From Hydractinia symbiolongicarpus (Eukaryota; Cnidaria; Hydrozoa; Anthoathecata; Hydractiniidae), in contig NC_079887.1 in the NCBI RefSeq assembly GCF_029227915.1, positions 5,208,001 to 5,272,000 on the forward strand: 64,000 nt of DNA. Direction: 5' to 3'. The translations under genes were made by a program, and so were the position numbers. The notes below the pieces were generated by a model. That model was not told the origin of the DNA and did no database searches. It saw only the letters and a list, made by a program, of their open reading frames with translations. Numbering within the stretch: the stretch's first letter is position 1; each line of letters starts with the position of its first letter. Below are positions 24,990 through 31,087 of the stretch, piece after piece.

Positions 24990-25607
24990 ATGATAGAATA
25001 TATCAATTTCATAATACTAGTACTAATACTAGTAGTAGTACTTAGTTTTTGCTTTTTTTGTGTTAAAAAATACCTATCGCTATTGAAAATGGCTGAAACT
25101 GCAATTGACAACTTAATTTTTATTAAGGGTCCTACACCCGATGATGGCAAGAGGCAAAAATTGCTCGAGTGTGTGTTAACCGGAAATAGCAAGCTATACC
25201 TGGGTAAAATGTATACGGACGAGAAAATTCAAAAGCTCAAAGATGAAGAGGTAAAGAAACTCTTTAGTATCTATGAAGCTAAACTATCAGGTCAAATGGT
25301 GAACTCTTTGGGGCAATCAATCATTCACATGTATTCCATGGGGGCCTGTACAGTCTTAGGAATAAACAATCAAGATGCATTGAGAGATGACCTGGAGAAT
25401 GACCCATTCCTAAACTCCGCCCTTCAAAGGTTCACGTGCGATTTGTATTATAGATTCGGCTCATTCTTATCACCAATCAGTGTGGGTCTAATTACAGGTA
25501 GGCATTATATCGCTGGAAGAAATTTAAACGCAAATAATAATATAGATATAGATAATAAAGATGTCAGAGGAACAGACTCCTATTCAGGTGACAACGAAGA
25601 ACCCTAA
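24990..25607 (+). CDS. Polinton conserved membrane protein of unknown function, 205 aa
   Basis: First gene of a block of five small plus-strand genes. An N-terminal hydrophobic segment (about residues 5-26, Ile/Leu/Val-rich, followed by CVKKY) looks like a signal anchor. The rest is soluble and helical, with a conserved-looking core: SLGQSIIHMYSMGAC (about 107-121), DLENDPFLNSALQRFTCDLYYRFGS and VGLITGRHY, ending near residue 170. The tail (about 173-205) is Asn/Asp-rich and disordered. Proteins with this core are common beside the packaging ATPase in invertebrate Polintons; I know of no experimental function. An alternative start at residue 34 (MAETAIDN) would remove the anchor. The last 47 bases overlap the next gene in another frame. 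Confidence 0.8.
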   Translation: MIEYINFIILVLILVVVLSFCFFCVKKYLSLLKMAETAIDNLIFIKGPTPDDGKRQKLLECVLTGNSKLYLGKMYTDEKIQKLKDEEVKKLFSIYEAKLSGQMVNSLGQSIIHMYSMGACTVLGINNQDALRDDLENDPFLNSALQRFTCDLYYRFGSFLSPISVGLITGRHYIAGRNLNANNNIDIDNKDVRGTDSYSGDNEEP

Positions 25608-25977
25608 AAAGGTTGAATCTGGTAAGAGGTTGGCGGAATACAACCGTAAAAAGAGGGAGGAATATAAAAAATGGCTCATGGCACAGAATCAAGCACAGCC
25701 TACGCCTCAAGCACAAACACAGCCGACGCCTCAAGCACAAACACAGCCCGAAGATTCAAATGATATTGTAATAGATGTGGATTCTATGACCGAAGGCCCT
25801 AAACCAGACGGAGGGCCCATGAACTACACCATAATGGGGGGAGGAGTGATAGTACTAGTCTTAATTGGTGCTTATTTCGTGTATAAAAATAAGGACAAAA
25901 ATATTAAGGTGAAGGGTACCCCACTACCCTCCGATCCTAAAAAAACCGTGAGAATAAGTAAACTTGAAATGGAATAA
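25561..25977 (+). CDS. Basic, Pro/Gln-rich single-pass membrane protein, 138 aa
   Basis: Overlaps the end of the 205-aa gene by 47 bp. Layout: a basic helical N-terminus (KKVESGKRLAEYNRKKREEYKKW, about 16-38, shown here by its ends GKRLAEYNRKK), a Pro/Gln linker with the unit PTPQAQTQ repeated (about 47-63), an acidic stretch, one transmembrane segment (about 89-108, Gly- and Val-rich), and a basic C-terminal tail. The type recurs in Polintons at this position. A membrane-associated virion or DNA-binding role is conceivable, because the basic N-terminus could face DNA or capsid; this is inference. The overlap suggests translational coupling or dense packing of the genome. Confidence 0.78.
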   Translation: MSEEQTPIQVTTKNPKKVESGKRLAEYNRKKREEYKKWLMAQNQAQPTPQAQTQPTPQAQTQPEDSNDIVIDVDSMTEGPKPDGGPMNYTIMGGGVIVLVLIGAYFVYKNKDKNIKVKGTPLPSDPKKTVRISKLEME

Positions 25978-25981
25978 AGGG

Positions 25982-25999
25982 ATAATATCGCGATATTAT
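25982..25999. repeat. 18-bp perfect palindrome between small genes
   Basis: ATAATATCGCGATATTAT reads the same on both strands. It lies 5 bp after the stop of the 138-aa gene and 20 bp before the next ATG. It could be a protein-binding site, a hairpin or a 3'-end signal. It differs from the GTTAC stem-loops used elsewhere in the element. Confidence 0.7.
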
Positions 26000-26018
26000 A
26001 ATCTCGAAGTATATAAAC

Positions 26019-26246
26019 ATGGATAAGAAAAGTATAGTCAACGATATTTATAAGGCATCGGTCGTATGCGTTTTCGCTGTAGGCTATTCAATGCTCGGGA
26101 AAAAGGTATTAAAAATGACACCACCCTCAATTCAGAAGTTTGACCTGGAAGATACCGGAAAGCTTGTAGCCATAGTCGCTGCAAGTGAAATGACAAGAGA
26201 ATATCTAGTTAAGCAGAAAATTATACCCGAAACTATAAATATATAA
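26019..26246 (+). CDS. Small Polinton membrane protein, 75 aa
   Basis: Short protein with one or two hydrophobic helices: about residues 13-30 (VVCVFAVGYSMLG) and 47-63 (KLVAIVAASEMTREYLV). A Pro-containing connector lies between them, and it ends KQKIIPETINI. Small proteins of this pattern are regular members of the small-gene block of invertebrate Polintons. Function is unknown; a virion membrane or assembly role is possible. A TATA-like GTATATAAAC sits directly before the start codon. Its stop codon overlaps the start of the following 43-aa frame (TAATG). Confidence 0.75.
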   Translation: MDKKSIVNDIYKASVVCVFAVGYSMLGKKVLKMTPPSIQKFDLEDTGKLVAIVAASEMTREYLVKQKIIPETINI

Positions 26247-26377
26247 TGTTGCGAATACTGGAATGGTTGGTCTGGGTTTTATATCGACGTAAGAAAGTTG
26301 AGAGTATTTTACCCAAGGTGGAATACACGGAGGTGGATACGGATGTCATAGACTCCGAAGCTATCGTATTAAAATAA
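26246..26377 (+). CDS. Small ORF, 43 aa, coupled to the preceding gene by TAATG
   Basis: Starts at the ATG inside the TAATG that ends the 75-aa gene and stops at 26377, 34 bp before the next gene. The product starts MLRILEWLVWVLYRRKK: a short hydrophobic, tryptophan-rich helix followed by a basic cluster, then an acidic tail (EVDTDVIDSEAIVLK). The stop/start overlap, the neatly filled gap and the membrane-like N-terminus support a real gene. It has no recognised family. It could be a small membrane protein like its neighbours. A chance frame of this length cannot be excluded. Confidence 0.55.
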   Translation: MLRILEWLVWVLYRRKKVESILPKVEYTEVDTDVIDSEAIVLK

Positions 26378-26411
26378 CGCCACTAAAATATACTGTAGTA
26401 GTATATTAAAC

Positions 26412-26837
26412 ATGGCTTCAATTGCAATGATGTTGGGAGGTGCCTTCGCGAACGCTTTGGCTTTCACCGGATCAAGCTACCTCTTTTCAAGTTTATCCAA
26501 GGATAGGATAGATAAGGAACGGAAGCGGCATGATCTGGCCATAGAACAGCTGCAAAAGGCTCAGGTTATATGGCAACGTAAAAGACAAGAGAGGGTGGAC
26601 TTTATCAATAAGCAGCTCAGACTTGAGAAGAAGGCCGAGGGTAAATTCACAGAGCTGGATGACGCGATGCGCGAATATAAAAAAGTTTTTGGAGGATCAA
26701 CTCTCACAGATATTCCGCGCGAACCCGTATTGAGCGACTTTTATACACCCGCCAATGGCCAGCATGAACGGGAATTGGCATTTATCGCACTAAGCATGAT
26801 CGGAGTCGGGGGTGCCGTGTGGTATTTCGAAAAATAG
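26412..26837 (+). CDS. Polinton conserved protein with hydrophobic ends and charged helical centre, 141 aa
   Basis: Function unknown. Residues 3-28 are hydrophobic and Gly/Ala-rich (AMMLGGAFANALAF). Residues about 30-92 form a long, highly charged helix (KERKRHDLAIEQLQKAQ, KRQERVDFINKQLRLEKK). A conserved-looking LSDFYTP motif follows at about 107-113, then a second hydrophobic segment at 121-138. Proteins with this order, including the DFYTP motif, are frequent in invertebrate Polintons. The layout suggests a membrane-linked scaffold or virion protein, which is inference. It is the last plus-strand gene before a convergent meeting with the 424-aa gene; the two share one stem-loop in the 57-bp gap. 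Confidence 0.8.
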   Translation: MASIAMMLGGAFANALAFTGSSYLFSSLSKDRIDKERKRHDLAIEQLQKAQVIWQRKRQERVDFINKQLRLEKKAEGKFTELDDAMREYKKVFGGSTLTDIPREPVLSDFYTPANGQHERELAFIALSMIGVGGAVWYFEK

Positions 26838-26855
26838 TACGCGTGGTACTACTAC

Positions 26856-26880
26856 TATGTTACATGTGTCATGTAACATA
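26856..26880. terminator. Shared stem-loop between two convergent genes
   Basis: An 11-bp perfect stem (TATGTTACATG / CATGTAACATA) with a 3-nt TGT loop, in the 57-bp gap between the stops at 26837 and 26895. Being symmetrical, it could serve transcripts from both strands. A smaller inverted repeat, AGTAC..GTACT, lies beside it at about 26836-26850. Confidence 0.65.
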
Positions 26881-26894
26881 TATTACAGATTACA

Positions 26895-28169
26895 CTAACG
26901 CTTTGTAACCATGTAGGTGTATATCAGACCTCCGATTCCAACTATCAAAGCCCAAAGGTTTTGACTCAACCAACCAACGGCTTCCTTTGCTCTATTTAGG
27001 ATCCACGATACGATGGATCCAATTATACCAGGTAGTGATGCGGCTGCGGCACTAGCTAATCTACCCAGGAGAGATCCTAGTGCGCTCAGCTTGTTCTTTA
27101 TCCATTCCCTCGCACCACCTTCGGTTTTTTCATGATTTTTTGTATTACCGGTGGATGACCCCCCACCTCCGGGCGTCAAAGTTTCAACCAAAAGTCCGAT
27201 AACCATCCCGAATGCCGTTAGTACACTGACAACGGTGATACCCTGCTCACGGAATAGCGTTCGTATCTTTTCACCCAATGTAGTTTCTTTGTCAACTACT
27301 TTGGTAATCGTCTCCCTGATGCTTTTTATTTGACTGTTAAGTTTACCTTTGAGAATATCGATAATCTCTTGCCGGCCTTTCAACTCATTTTGCAAACCTT
27401 TCAACCTTTCTTTCGCTTCATTTTGTTGTTCCTCGGTCATATTTGGTGTGTTTTCCATCTCTTCCAACTTGTTTTTTTCTCTGTCAATATGCTGTTCGAG
27501 CTGAACCTTTTTTGCAACTTCATCCTGAAGAATTCCTCTTATGTTTCTCAATGATCTATCCAATCCTAGCAATTCACGCATAGGATATTCAAATAGATCA
27601 CCGGTCTGGGTTGCTTCATGGTCTACAGATTGTTTGACCAATGAAATTAAATCTTCCGTACTGTTTACCACATCCCCGGATATAGCTTCTAATTCTACAT
27701 CACTTGCTGTTGTTATTTTAGATGACGAGGGTAATTCTTCTTGTATTTTGTTTAGCTTAGCAGCTTGTCGGGCTGTAATCTTACCTTTTGGTATGTCAAA
27801 GCCTAAATTACGCAGCCTTCTCTTGCCTAATATATCTGATATAGTACCGGTGGCCCTTAGTCTTCCATTGTTTGTCAAAGGTTCGTTTTTATCTCTGTAG
27901 TATAATTCACCATCCTTAATTTCAAAAAGGTCTGTATGTAGCACCTCAGGTTTTGACAGGGATCCTTCAGATAATCTATCATACAACACATCAACCATTT
28001 CCCGCAAAACTCTGGTACGTTGAGTGGAGCCTCCTCCGAATGATGTCTCCTCATCAGGTGTGTGTATCTGCACACGCGTGCGCTCCCTCGGTACCAGAGG
28101 TGTGGAGTCATCGGTACCCTCGTCGGGTTGACCATGGTCACCAAACGGATCAATATCAATGTCCGCCAT
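26895..28169 (-). CDS. Polinton coiled-coil membrane protein, 424 aa
   Basis: Large membrane protein of unknown function. Layout: acidic N-terminus (1-45, with a GGG turn); a mixed region with GELYYRDKN (87-95) and the basic RRLRNLGFD (117-125); a coiled coil (about 213-290, EQHIDREKNKLEEME..., ending in the KVVDKETTLGEK stretch); a hydrophobic segment (311-331); a Gly/Ser linker (334-341); an Ala/Gly-rich amphipathic helix pair (360-392); and a C-terminal transmembrane segment (405-420) with a basic end. Related proteins are common in cnidarian and mollusc Polintons. Coiled coil plus several hydrophobic segments recalls membrane-remodelling or spike-like proteins, but no fusion peptide or signal peptide is evident, so I do not assign that role. 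It is transcribed divergently from the paralog pair and ends against the 141-aa gene. Confidence 0.82.
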   Translation of the reverse strand: MADIDIDPFGDHGQPDEGTDDSTPLVPRERTRVQIHTPDEETSFGGGSTQRTRVLREMVDVLYDRLSEGSLSKPEVLHTDLFEIKDGELYYRDKNEPLTNNGRLRATGTISDILGKRRLRNLGFDIPKGKITARQAAKLNKIQEELPSSSKITTASDVELEAISGDVVNSTEDLISLVKQSVDHEATQTGDLFEYPMRELLGLDRSLRNIRGILQDEVAKKVQLEQHIDREKNKLEEMENTPNMTEEQQNEAKERLKGLQNELKGRQEIIDILKGKLNSQIKSIRETITKVVDKETTLGEKIRTLFREQGITVVSVLTAFGMVIGLLVETLTPGGGGSSTGNTKNHEKTEGGAREWIKNKLSALGSLLGRLASAAAASLPGIIGSIVSWILNRAKEAVGWLSQNLWALIVGIGGLIYTYMVTKR

Positions 28170-28213
28170 TATTTTATTTATTTAGAGGATAGTTTTTTCC
28201 TAATATAATAGAA
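28170..28213. promoter_or_regulatory. Divergent promoter between the 424-aa and 161-aa genes
   Basis: A 44-bp spacer, AT-rich on its left half. CTAATATAATA at 28200-28210 stands three bases before the plus-strand ATG, matching the motif before the minor capsid gene (22292-22302). Confidence 0.55.
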
Positions 28214-28699
28214 ATGGCAGAGAGTTCTAGTACCAGAGAAGAAGTGTTTAAAACGGATATATCCAATTCCCAACTTGAGGAGCTGGTGAAATTACGAGGT
28301 AAGTTCCAAGACAGGACACACGAACACGGAGGATCTCTGATCATATGGTCGATTCTGGAGGGATTATCCGGAAACGCAGCAATTACCGGCTCGATAGCGA
28401 CCGCGGTGACCATTATTAGAAATTTGGGCGGTACCCATGGAAATTACATGCGTAATTCGGGTATGTGTCTATTGGGCTCGGCTTCCTATGCTGTTACCAC
28501 CCAATATGTTAGGACATATCGGGAGAAACTTATCAAATTAAGAGCCGCATATCGCGTTGTACAAAATGCCATCGATGTTTTCGATAAAACGCTACTCTGG
28601 CACACTCGGATCTGTAGAGCCGATTTTGAGAATTTGTGTGATACGTATCATAGAACTCTCAAGGATCTGGATAAACTGGATATAGGTTATTTAGAGTAA
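28214..28699 (+). CDS. Membrane protein, shorter member of a tandem paralog pair, 161 aa
   Basis: Shares its plan with the following 195-aa gene: NSQLEELVKLRGKF (18-31) aligns with NSQLGELRKLRDKF there, a hydrophobic central region (about 50-95) follows, then a YREKLIKL..Y.V...AI.VF segment (102-123). The central region has at least one membrane-spanning stretch but is less regular than in the paralog and contains polar and Cys residues. Function unknown. Divergence between the two suggests an old duplication with specialisation. No stem-loop separates them (27-bp gap), so they are probably on one transcript. Confidence 0.78.
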   Translation: MAESSSTREEVFKTDISNSQLEELVKLRGKFQDRTHEHGGSLIIWSILEGLSGNAAITGSIATAVTIIRNLGGTHGNYMRNSGMCLLGSASYAVTTQYVRTYREKLIKLRAAYRVVQNAIDVFDKTLLWHTRICRADFENLCDTYHRTLKDLDKLDIGYLE

Positions 28700-28726
28700 A
28701 GTTTTTTTCTTTGTAGTAACCACACA

Positions 28727-29314
28727 ATGGCAGAGATTTATCCGAAGCTACCCACGGCTCCCGAGTATTCGAGCGAGCAGGACAAGTTTAATACTAATAC
28801 TGTGAACTCTCAACTTGGGGAGCTTAGAAAATTACGCGATAAGTTCAATACAAAATATGATAAATATAACAAAACGCTACACAGACTGGTGTTTTTAAAT
28901 GCCAGCGCCACGGCCCTAACCGTCGCTTCGGGCATAGGTTCTGTGGCAACCGGTGCTACGCTCATCGGAATCCCCGCTTCCGTCGGATTGGGAGCCGTAG
29001 CACTGTCGGGAACCATTTTCACGGGTTCCGTCATGGCTCTGATTAAAAGATATCGGAGCAAACTTGACAAGGTCATGAAATTATATGATGTTGCGACGTC
29101 CGCCATCGCCGTGTTTGAAAACTCCGTCTCGCGGGCTCTGAATAATGACGACATTAGTCACATTGAATTTCAAACCCTGAGCGGTATATACTACGAAGCT
29201 CTGGACAAGATGACGAAAACCGACAGAAAGATGGAGAGCGAAACTCGCAACCAGTTTGAAAAAAGTATAATGGACGAGGTTCAAAGCCTCAGAAGGACCG
29301 TAAATCAAGGTTAG
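28727..29314 (+). CDS. Polinton membrane protein, longer member of the paralog pair, 195 aa
   Basis: N-terminal helical part (20-55, with YDKYNKTLHRL), a long Gly/Ala/Val-rich hydrophobic region (about 58-106, able to form two membrane helices joined by a GIPASVGLG turn), then a helical cytosolic-looking part (KRYRSKLDKVMKL, SAIAVFE) and a charged tail (KTDRKMESETRNQFEKS). This arrangement is characteristic of a common, uncharacterised Polinton protein. The Gly-rich hairpin resembles pore- or membrane-inserting hairpins, but no function can be assigned. The tail runs toward the integrase gene on the other strand; the 192-bp gap holds a 30-codon frame and a stem-loop. Confidence 0.8.
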   Translation: MAEIYPKLPTAPEYSSEQDKFNTNTVNSQLGELRKLRDKFNTKYDKYNKTLHRLVFLNASATALTVASGIGSVATGATLIGIPASVGLGAVALSGTIFTGSVMALIKRYRSKLDKVMKLYDVATSAIAVFENSVSRALNNDDISHIEFQTLSGIYYEALDKMTKTDRKMESETRNQFEKSIMDEVQSLRRTVNQG

Positions 29315-29324
29315 TGATGTGCGC

Positions 29325-29417
29325 ATGTACGCCGCTCGCATATTTCGTGTGCTATTTGAAAAATTAATATGTAAGGCGGTTTGTGACATTATGTGGCGCG
29401 ATCGTCCCGAGCCATAG
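29325..29417 (+). CDS. Possible tiny ORF, 30 aa, sharing DIMWR with the 111-aa protein
   Basis: ATG at 29325 to TAG at 29417, directly after the 195-aa gene. The product is basic and amphipathic in its first 20 residues (MYAARIFRVLFEKLICKAV), then CDIMWRDRPEP. The 16 bases encoding DIMWR are an inverted copy of the 3' end of the 111-aa gene (20501-20516), and both are followed by the same type of stem-loop. It may be a real micro-protein or the relic of a duplicated gene end. Too short to judge by itself. Confidence 0.3.
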   Translation: MYAARIFRVLFEKLICKAVCDIMWRDRPEP

Positions 29418-29457
29418 CGGCCTTATCTGCCGACCGCCCTGTGCGATCCCCGGCATC

Positions 29458-29482
29458 ATCTTTACCAGAAACAGGTAAAGAT
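29458..29482 (-). terminator. Stem-loop downstream of the integrase gene
   Basis: A 9-bp perfect stem (ATCTTTACC / GGTAAAGAT) with the loop AGAAACA, 24 bp past the integrase stop on the minus strand. It closely matches the stem-loop past the 111-aa gene (20454-20478). Confidence 0.62.
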
Positions 29483-29506
29483 ACTTTTTATGTATCGCCC
29501 CCCTTT

Positions 29507-30490
29507 TCACCAACCTTGCACATAATCAGGAGGTAAATCTGTATCTTCAGGTATTAACATCAATTCCTCTTTTACAAAAGCCCGTCCGGGTCCGTCTTGA
29601 ACATAGTACATTACACGGTTACCAGGTTGCGCTATTACCTCACGCAATCTATATGTGTTTTTCAACCATATTCTATCGGTTGCCCGTCTCCGCCCATCAT
29701 CATGCTCTTCACCAGGTTGTAGTAGATATCTATACAGGCCATCTTTTGGTAATTCTACTTCAGGTGGATAATTCTCTCGTTTAGCAAGAGGCACCTCTTT
29801 CATTATAATAGCATCTTTTGGTTTCATACCAATCATCTGCGTCTTTGTATCGTTTAGCCTATCAATCAGTTTATACAGATGCTTAACCCATGTAGATGAT
29901 ACCTTTTCCGAATCATTCAGTTCTTGAGCATCTTGTATTTTGAATAAATTTTCCGCAAGTATCTTGTTCAACGCCTTAACAAAAGCTGTGTGCGTATGCT
30001 TATATTTTGTAGTCGCCCTTTTAATTTCAACCTTATGCTTCTCCAACAGCTTTGTCACATCTGCTTTAAATTCTGAACCGTTATCACATTGGAAAGTTTT
30101 CGGATAAGTTAATGGTCCGGCCTTGTAGATGTCCTCAATCATAGCGGCAACCTCTTTGGCTTTCTTAGTCCTCAAAGGTCGGGCTACCTTGTATCTGGAA
30201 GCAGCATCGATTCCCGACAAAATGTACTTATATTTATTACCATACAGTATGTCACCGGGCATGTACAATAAATCGAATTGATGTAAATCATTAGGGGTGG
30301 TAACTTCATAATGTGGTCTTTCAACATGTTTTGGGGCGGGTAAATGTACTTGCCAAAATGCTTGCTTTGATAGCCACTTCTTAATCTCCTTTAGCTTGAA
30401 ACCGAATCCTCTTAAATTCTGAACAGCCTTTTGTCCTTTCCATAAATTTTGAGGTTGATAGTAAGTCTCTTGAAATTTAGAGTTTGACAT
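29507..30490 (-). CDS. int: Polinton rve-type integrase with a missing catalytic glutamate, 327 aa
   Basis: Retrovirus-like DDE integrase that would insert the element into the host genome. Order of parts: an N-terminal region (1-65) with no clear HHCC zinc finger; the RNase-H-fold core (about 66-215); and a C-terminal beta-rich domain (about 255-325, WLKNTYRLREV...). The first catalytic Asp is D73 in HQFDLLYMP; IDAASRY (94-100) is the usual second strand; the second catalytic Asp is D136 in CDNGSEF. The third acid should lie 35 residues beyond, at 172, but the residue there is Lys (HTAFVKALNK; codon AAG at 29977-29975), so catalysis is probably abolished. Otherwise the frame is intact and of normal length. 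It is transcribed divergently from the 89-aa gene and followed by a stem-loop. Confidence 0.93.
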   Translation of the reverse strand: MSNSKFQETYYQPQNLWKGQKAVQNLRGFGFKLKEIKKWLSKQAFWQVHLPAPKHVERPHYEVTTPNDLHQFDLLYMPGDILYGNKYKYILSGIDAASRYKVARPLRTKKAKEVAAMIEDIYKAGPLTYPKTFQCDNGSEFKADVTKLLEKHKVEIKRATTKYKHTHTAFVKALNKILAENLFKIQDAQELNDSEKVSSTWVKHLYKLIDRLNDTKTQMIGMKPKDAIIMKEVPLAKRENYPPEVELPKDGLYRYLLQPGEEHDDGRRRATDRIWLKNTYRLREVIAQPGNRVMYYVQDGPGRAFVKEELMLIPEDTDLPPDYVQGW

Positions 30491-30582
30491 GTTTTATTTA
30501 TGCACACCTTTATTTATTTCCTTTTTGTTATGATGTGTTACGATAAAAGTGCTTAAAGTTTTTATATTTATTATATATTAAG
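30491..30582. promoter_or_regulatory. Divergent promoter region, integrase / 89-aa gene
   Basis: A 92-bp AT-rich spacer between two divergent ATGs. TTTATATTTATTATATATTAAG lies in the last bases before the plus-strand start (30560-30582), giving TATA-like sequence for the 89-aa gene; several TTTATTTATT tracts lie on the integrase side. Confidence 0.45.
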
Positions 30583-30852
30583 ATGTCAGACATGGATACC
30601 ACACCAGATTATAAATTGATGAAACTGAGAGAGTTGCGAGAGGTTGCTAAATCCCGCGGAATTAAGTATATCGTGGGTATGAGAAAGGCTAAACTGGTTG
30701 AGGTGATTGAGAAGAATGATCTCGACCCATCCTACACCATCGATCTGGATACCAAGAAGGAATGGTATGGATACTGTTCAAGGTGGAGGTCGAAAAACAG
30801 GGAGGCATATCTAAAAGCTCAAAAACGTTATAACGAAAAAAGATCCAAGTGA
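30583..30852 (+). CDS. Small SAP-like protein, 89 aa
   Basis: Likely DNA-binding protein. Residues about 12-46 (LMKLRELREVAKSRGIKYI, then GMRKAKLVEVIEKND) have the helix-turn-helix pattern of a SAP or Rho-N motif: two helices around an RGIKY turn. The same kind of motif starts the next two genes (RING protein and polymerase). The C-terminal half is very basic with aromatic residues (EWYGYCSRWRSKNREAYLKAQKRYNEKRSK), suited to nucleic-acid contact. No membrane segment. It may act in packaging or replication of the element's DNA; this is inferred from charge and context. A stem-loop of the GTTAC type follows 14 bp after the stop. Confidence 0.75.
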   Translation: MSDMDTTPDYKLMKLRELREVAKSRGIKYIVGMRKAKLVEVIEKNDLDPSYTIDLDTKKEWYGYCSRWRSKNREAYLKAQKRYNEKRSK

Positions 30853-30866
30853 TTGAACAACCCTTT

Positions 30867-30890
30867 TTTGTTACTCAAACGAGTAACAAA
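30867..30890 (+). terminator. Stem-loop after the 89-aa gene
   Basis: A 10-bp perfect stem (TTTGTTACTC / GAGTAACAAA) with an AAAC loop and a T-run before it, 14 bp after the stop codon. Confidence 0.65.
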
Positions 30891-30894
30891 TGTT

Positions 30895-30960
30895 GGTGGG
30901 TGGGTACCCATGGTGTACCGGTCACGGCCCTCTAGGTGCTGGTGGGTGGGTACCCATGGT
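30895..30960. repeat. Two copies of a GGTGGGTGGGTACCCATGGT motif
   Basis: The exact 20-mer occurs at 30895-30914 and 30941-30960, 46 bp apart. A 16-base version is at 31687-31702 and a related form lies in the TIR (35872-35891). It combines the palindromes GGTACC and CCATGG. It lies in the intergenic region upstream of the RING gene and could be a protein-binding site linking the TIR with internal control regions. Confidence 0.65.
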
Positions 30961-31008
30961 CTAAGCGGTGTATGTGTGTTTTAGCGTGATGGTTGTATTA
31001 CAAACGAT

Positions 31009-31087
31009 GACACTCACGACTCTTCAACACGGTTTACGATTTATAAAACCATCTTAAAGATTACAAAATCGTATATCACAACCAAGC
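31009..31087 (+). promoter_or_regulatory. Promoter/leader module, copy 1 (RING gene)
   Basis: Contains ACACGGTTTACGATTTATAA, a TATA-like TTTATAAAA, then CTTAAAGATTACAAAATCG, TATATCA and ACCAAGC ending right at the ATG. Nearly the same sequence recurs at 31771-31848 (no gene directly after) and, in shorter form, at 31881-31933 before the polymerase. Confidence 0.6.

Noticed and set aside
27541-27900. 119-codon plus-strand frame inside the 424-aa gene
   Set aside because: Antisense shadow; the minus-strand frame is long, with coiled coil and membrane segments.
26895-28169. Calling the 424-aa protein a viral fusion or spike glycoprotein
   Set aside because: No signal peptide, fusion peptide, cysteine pattern or glycosylated ectodomain is evident; coiled coil plus hydrophobic helices alone is not enough.
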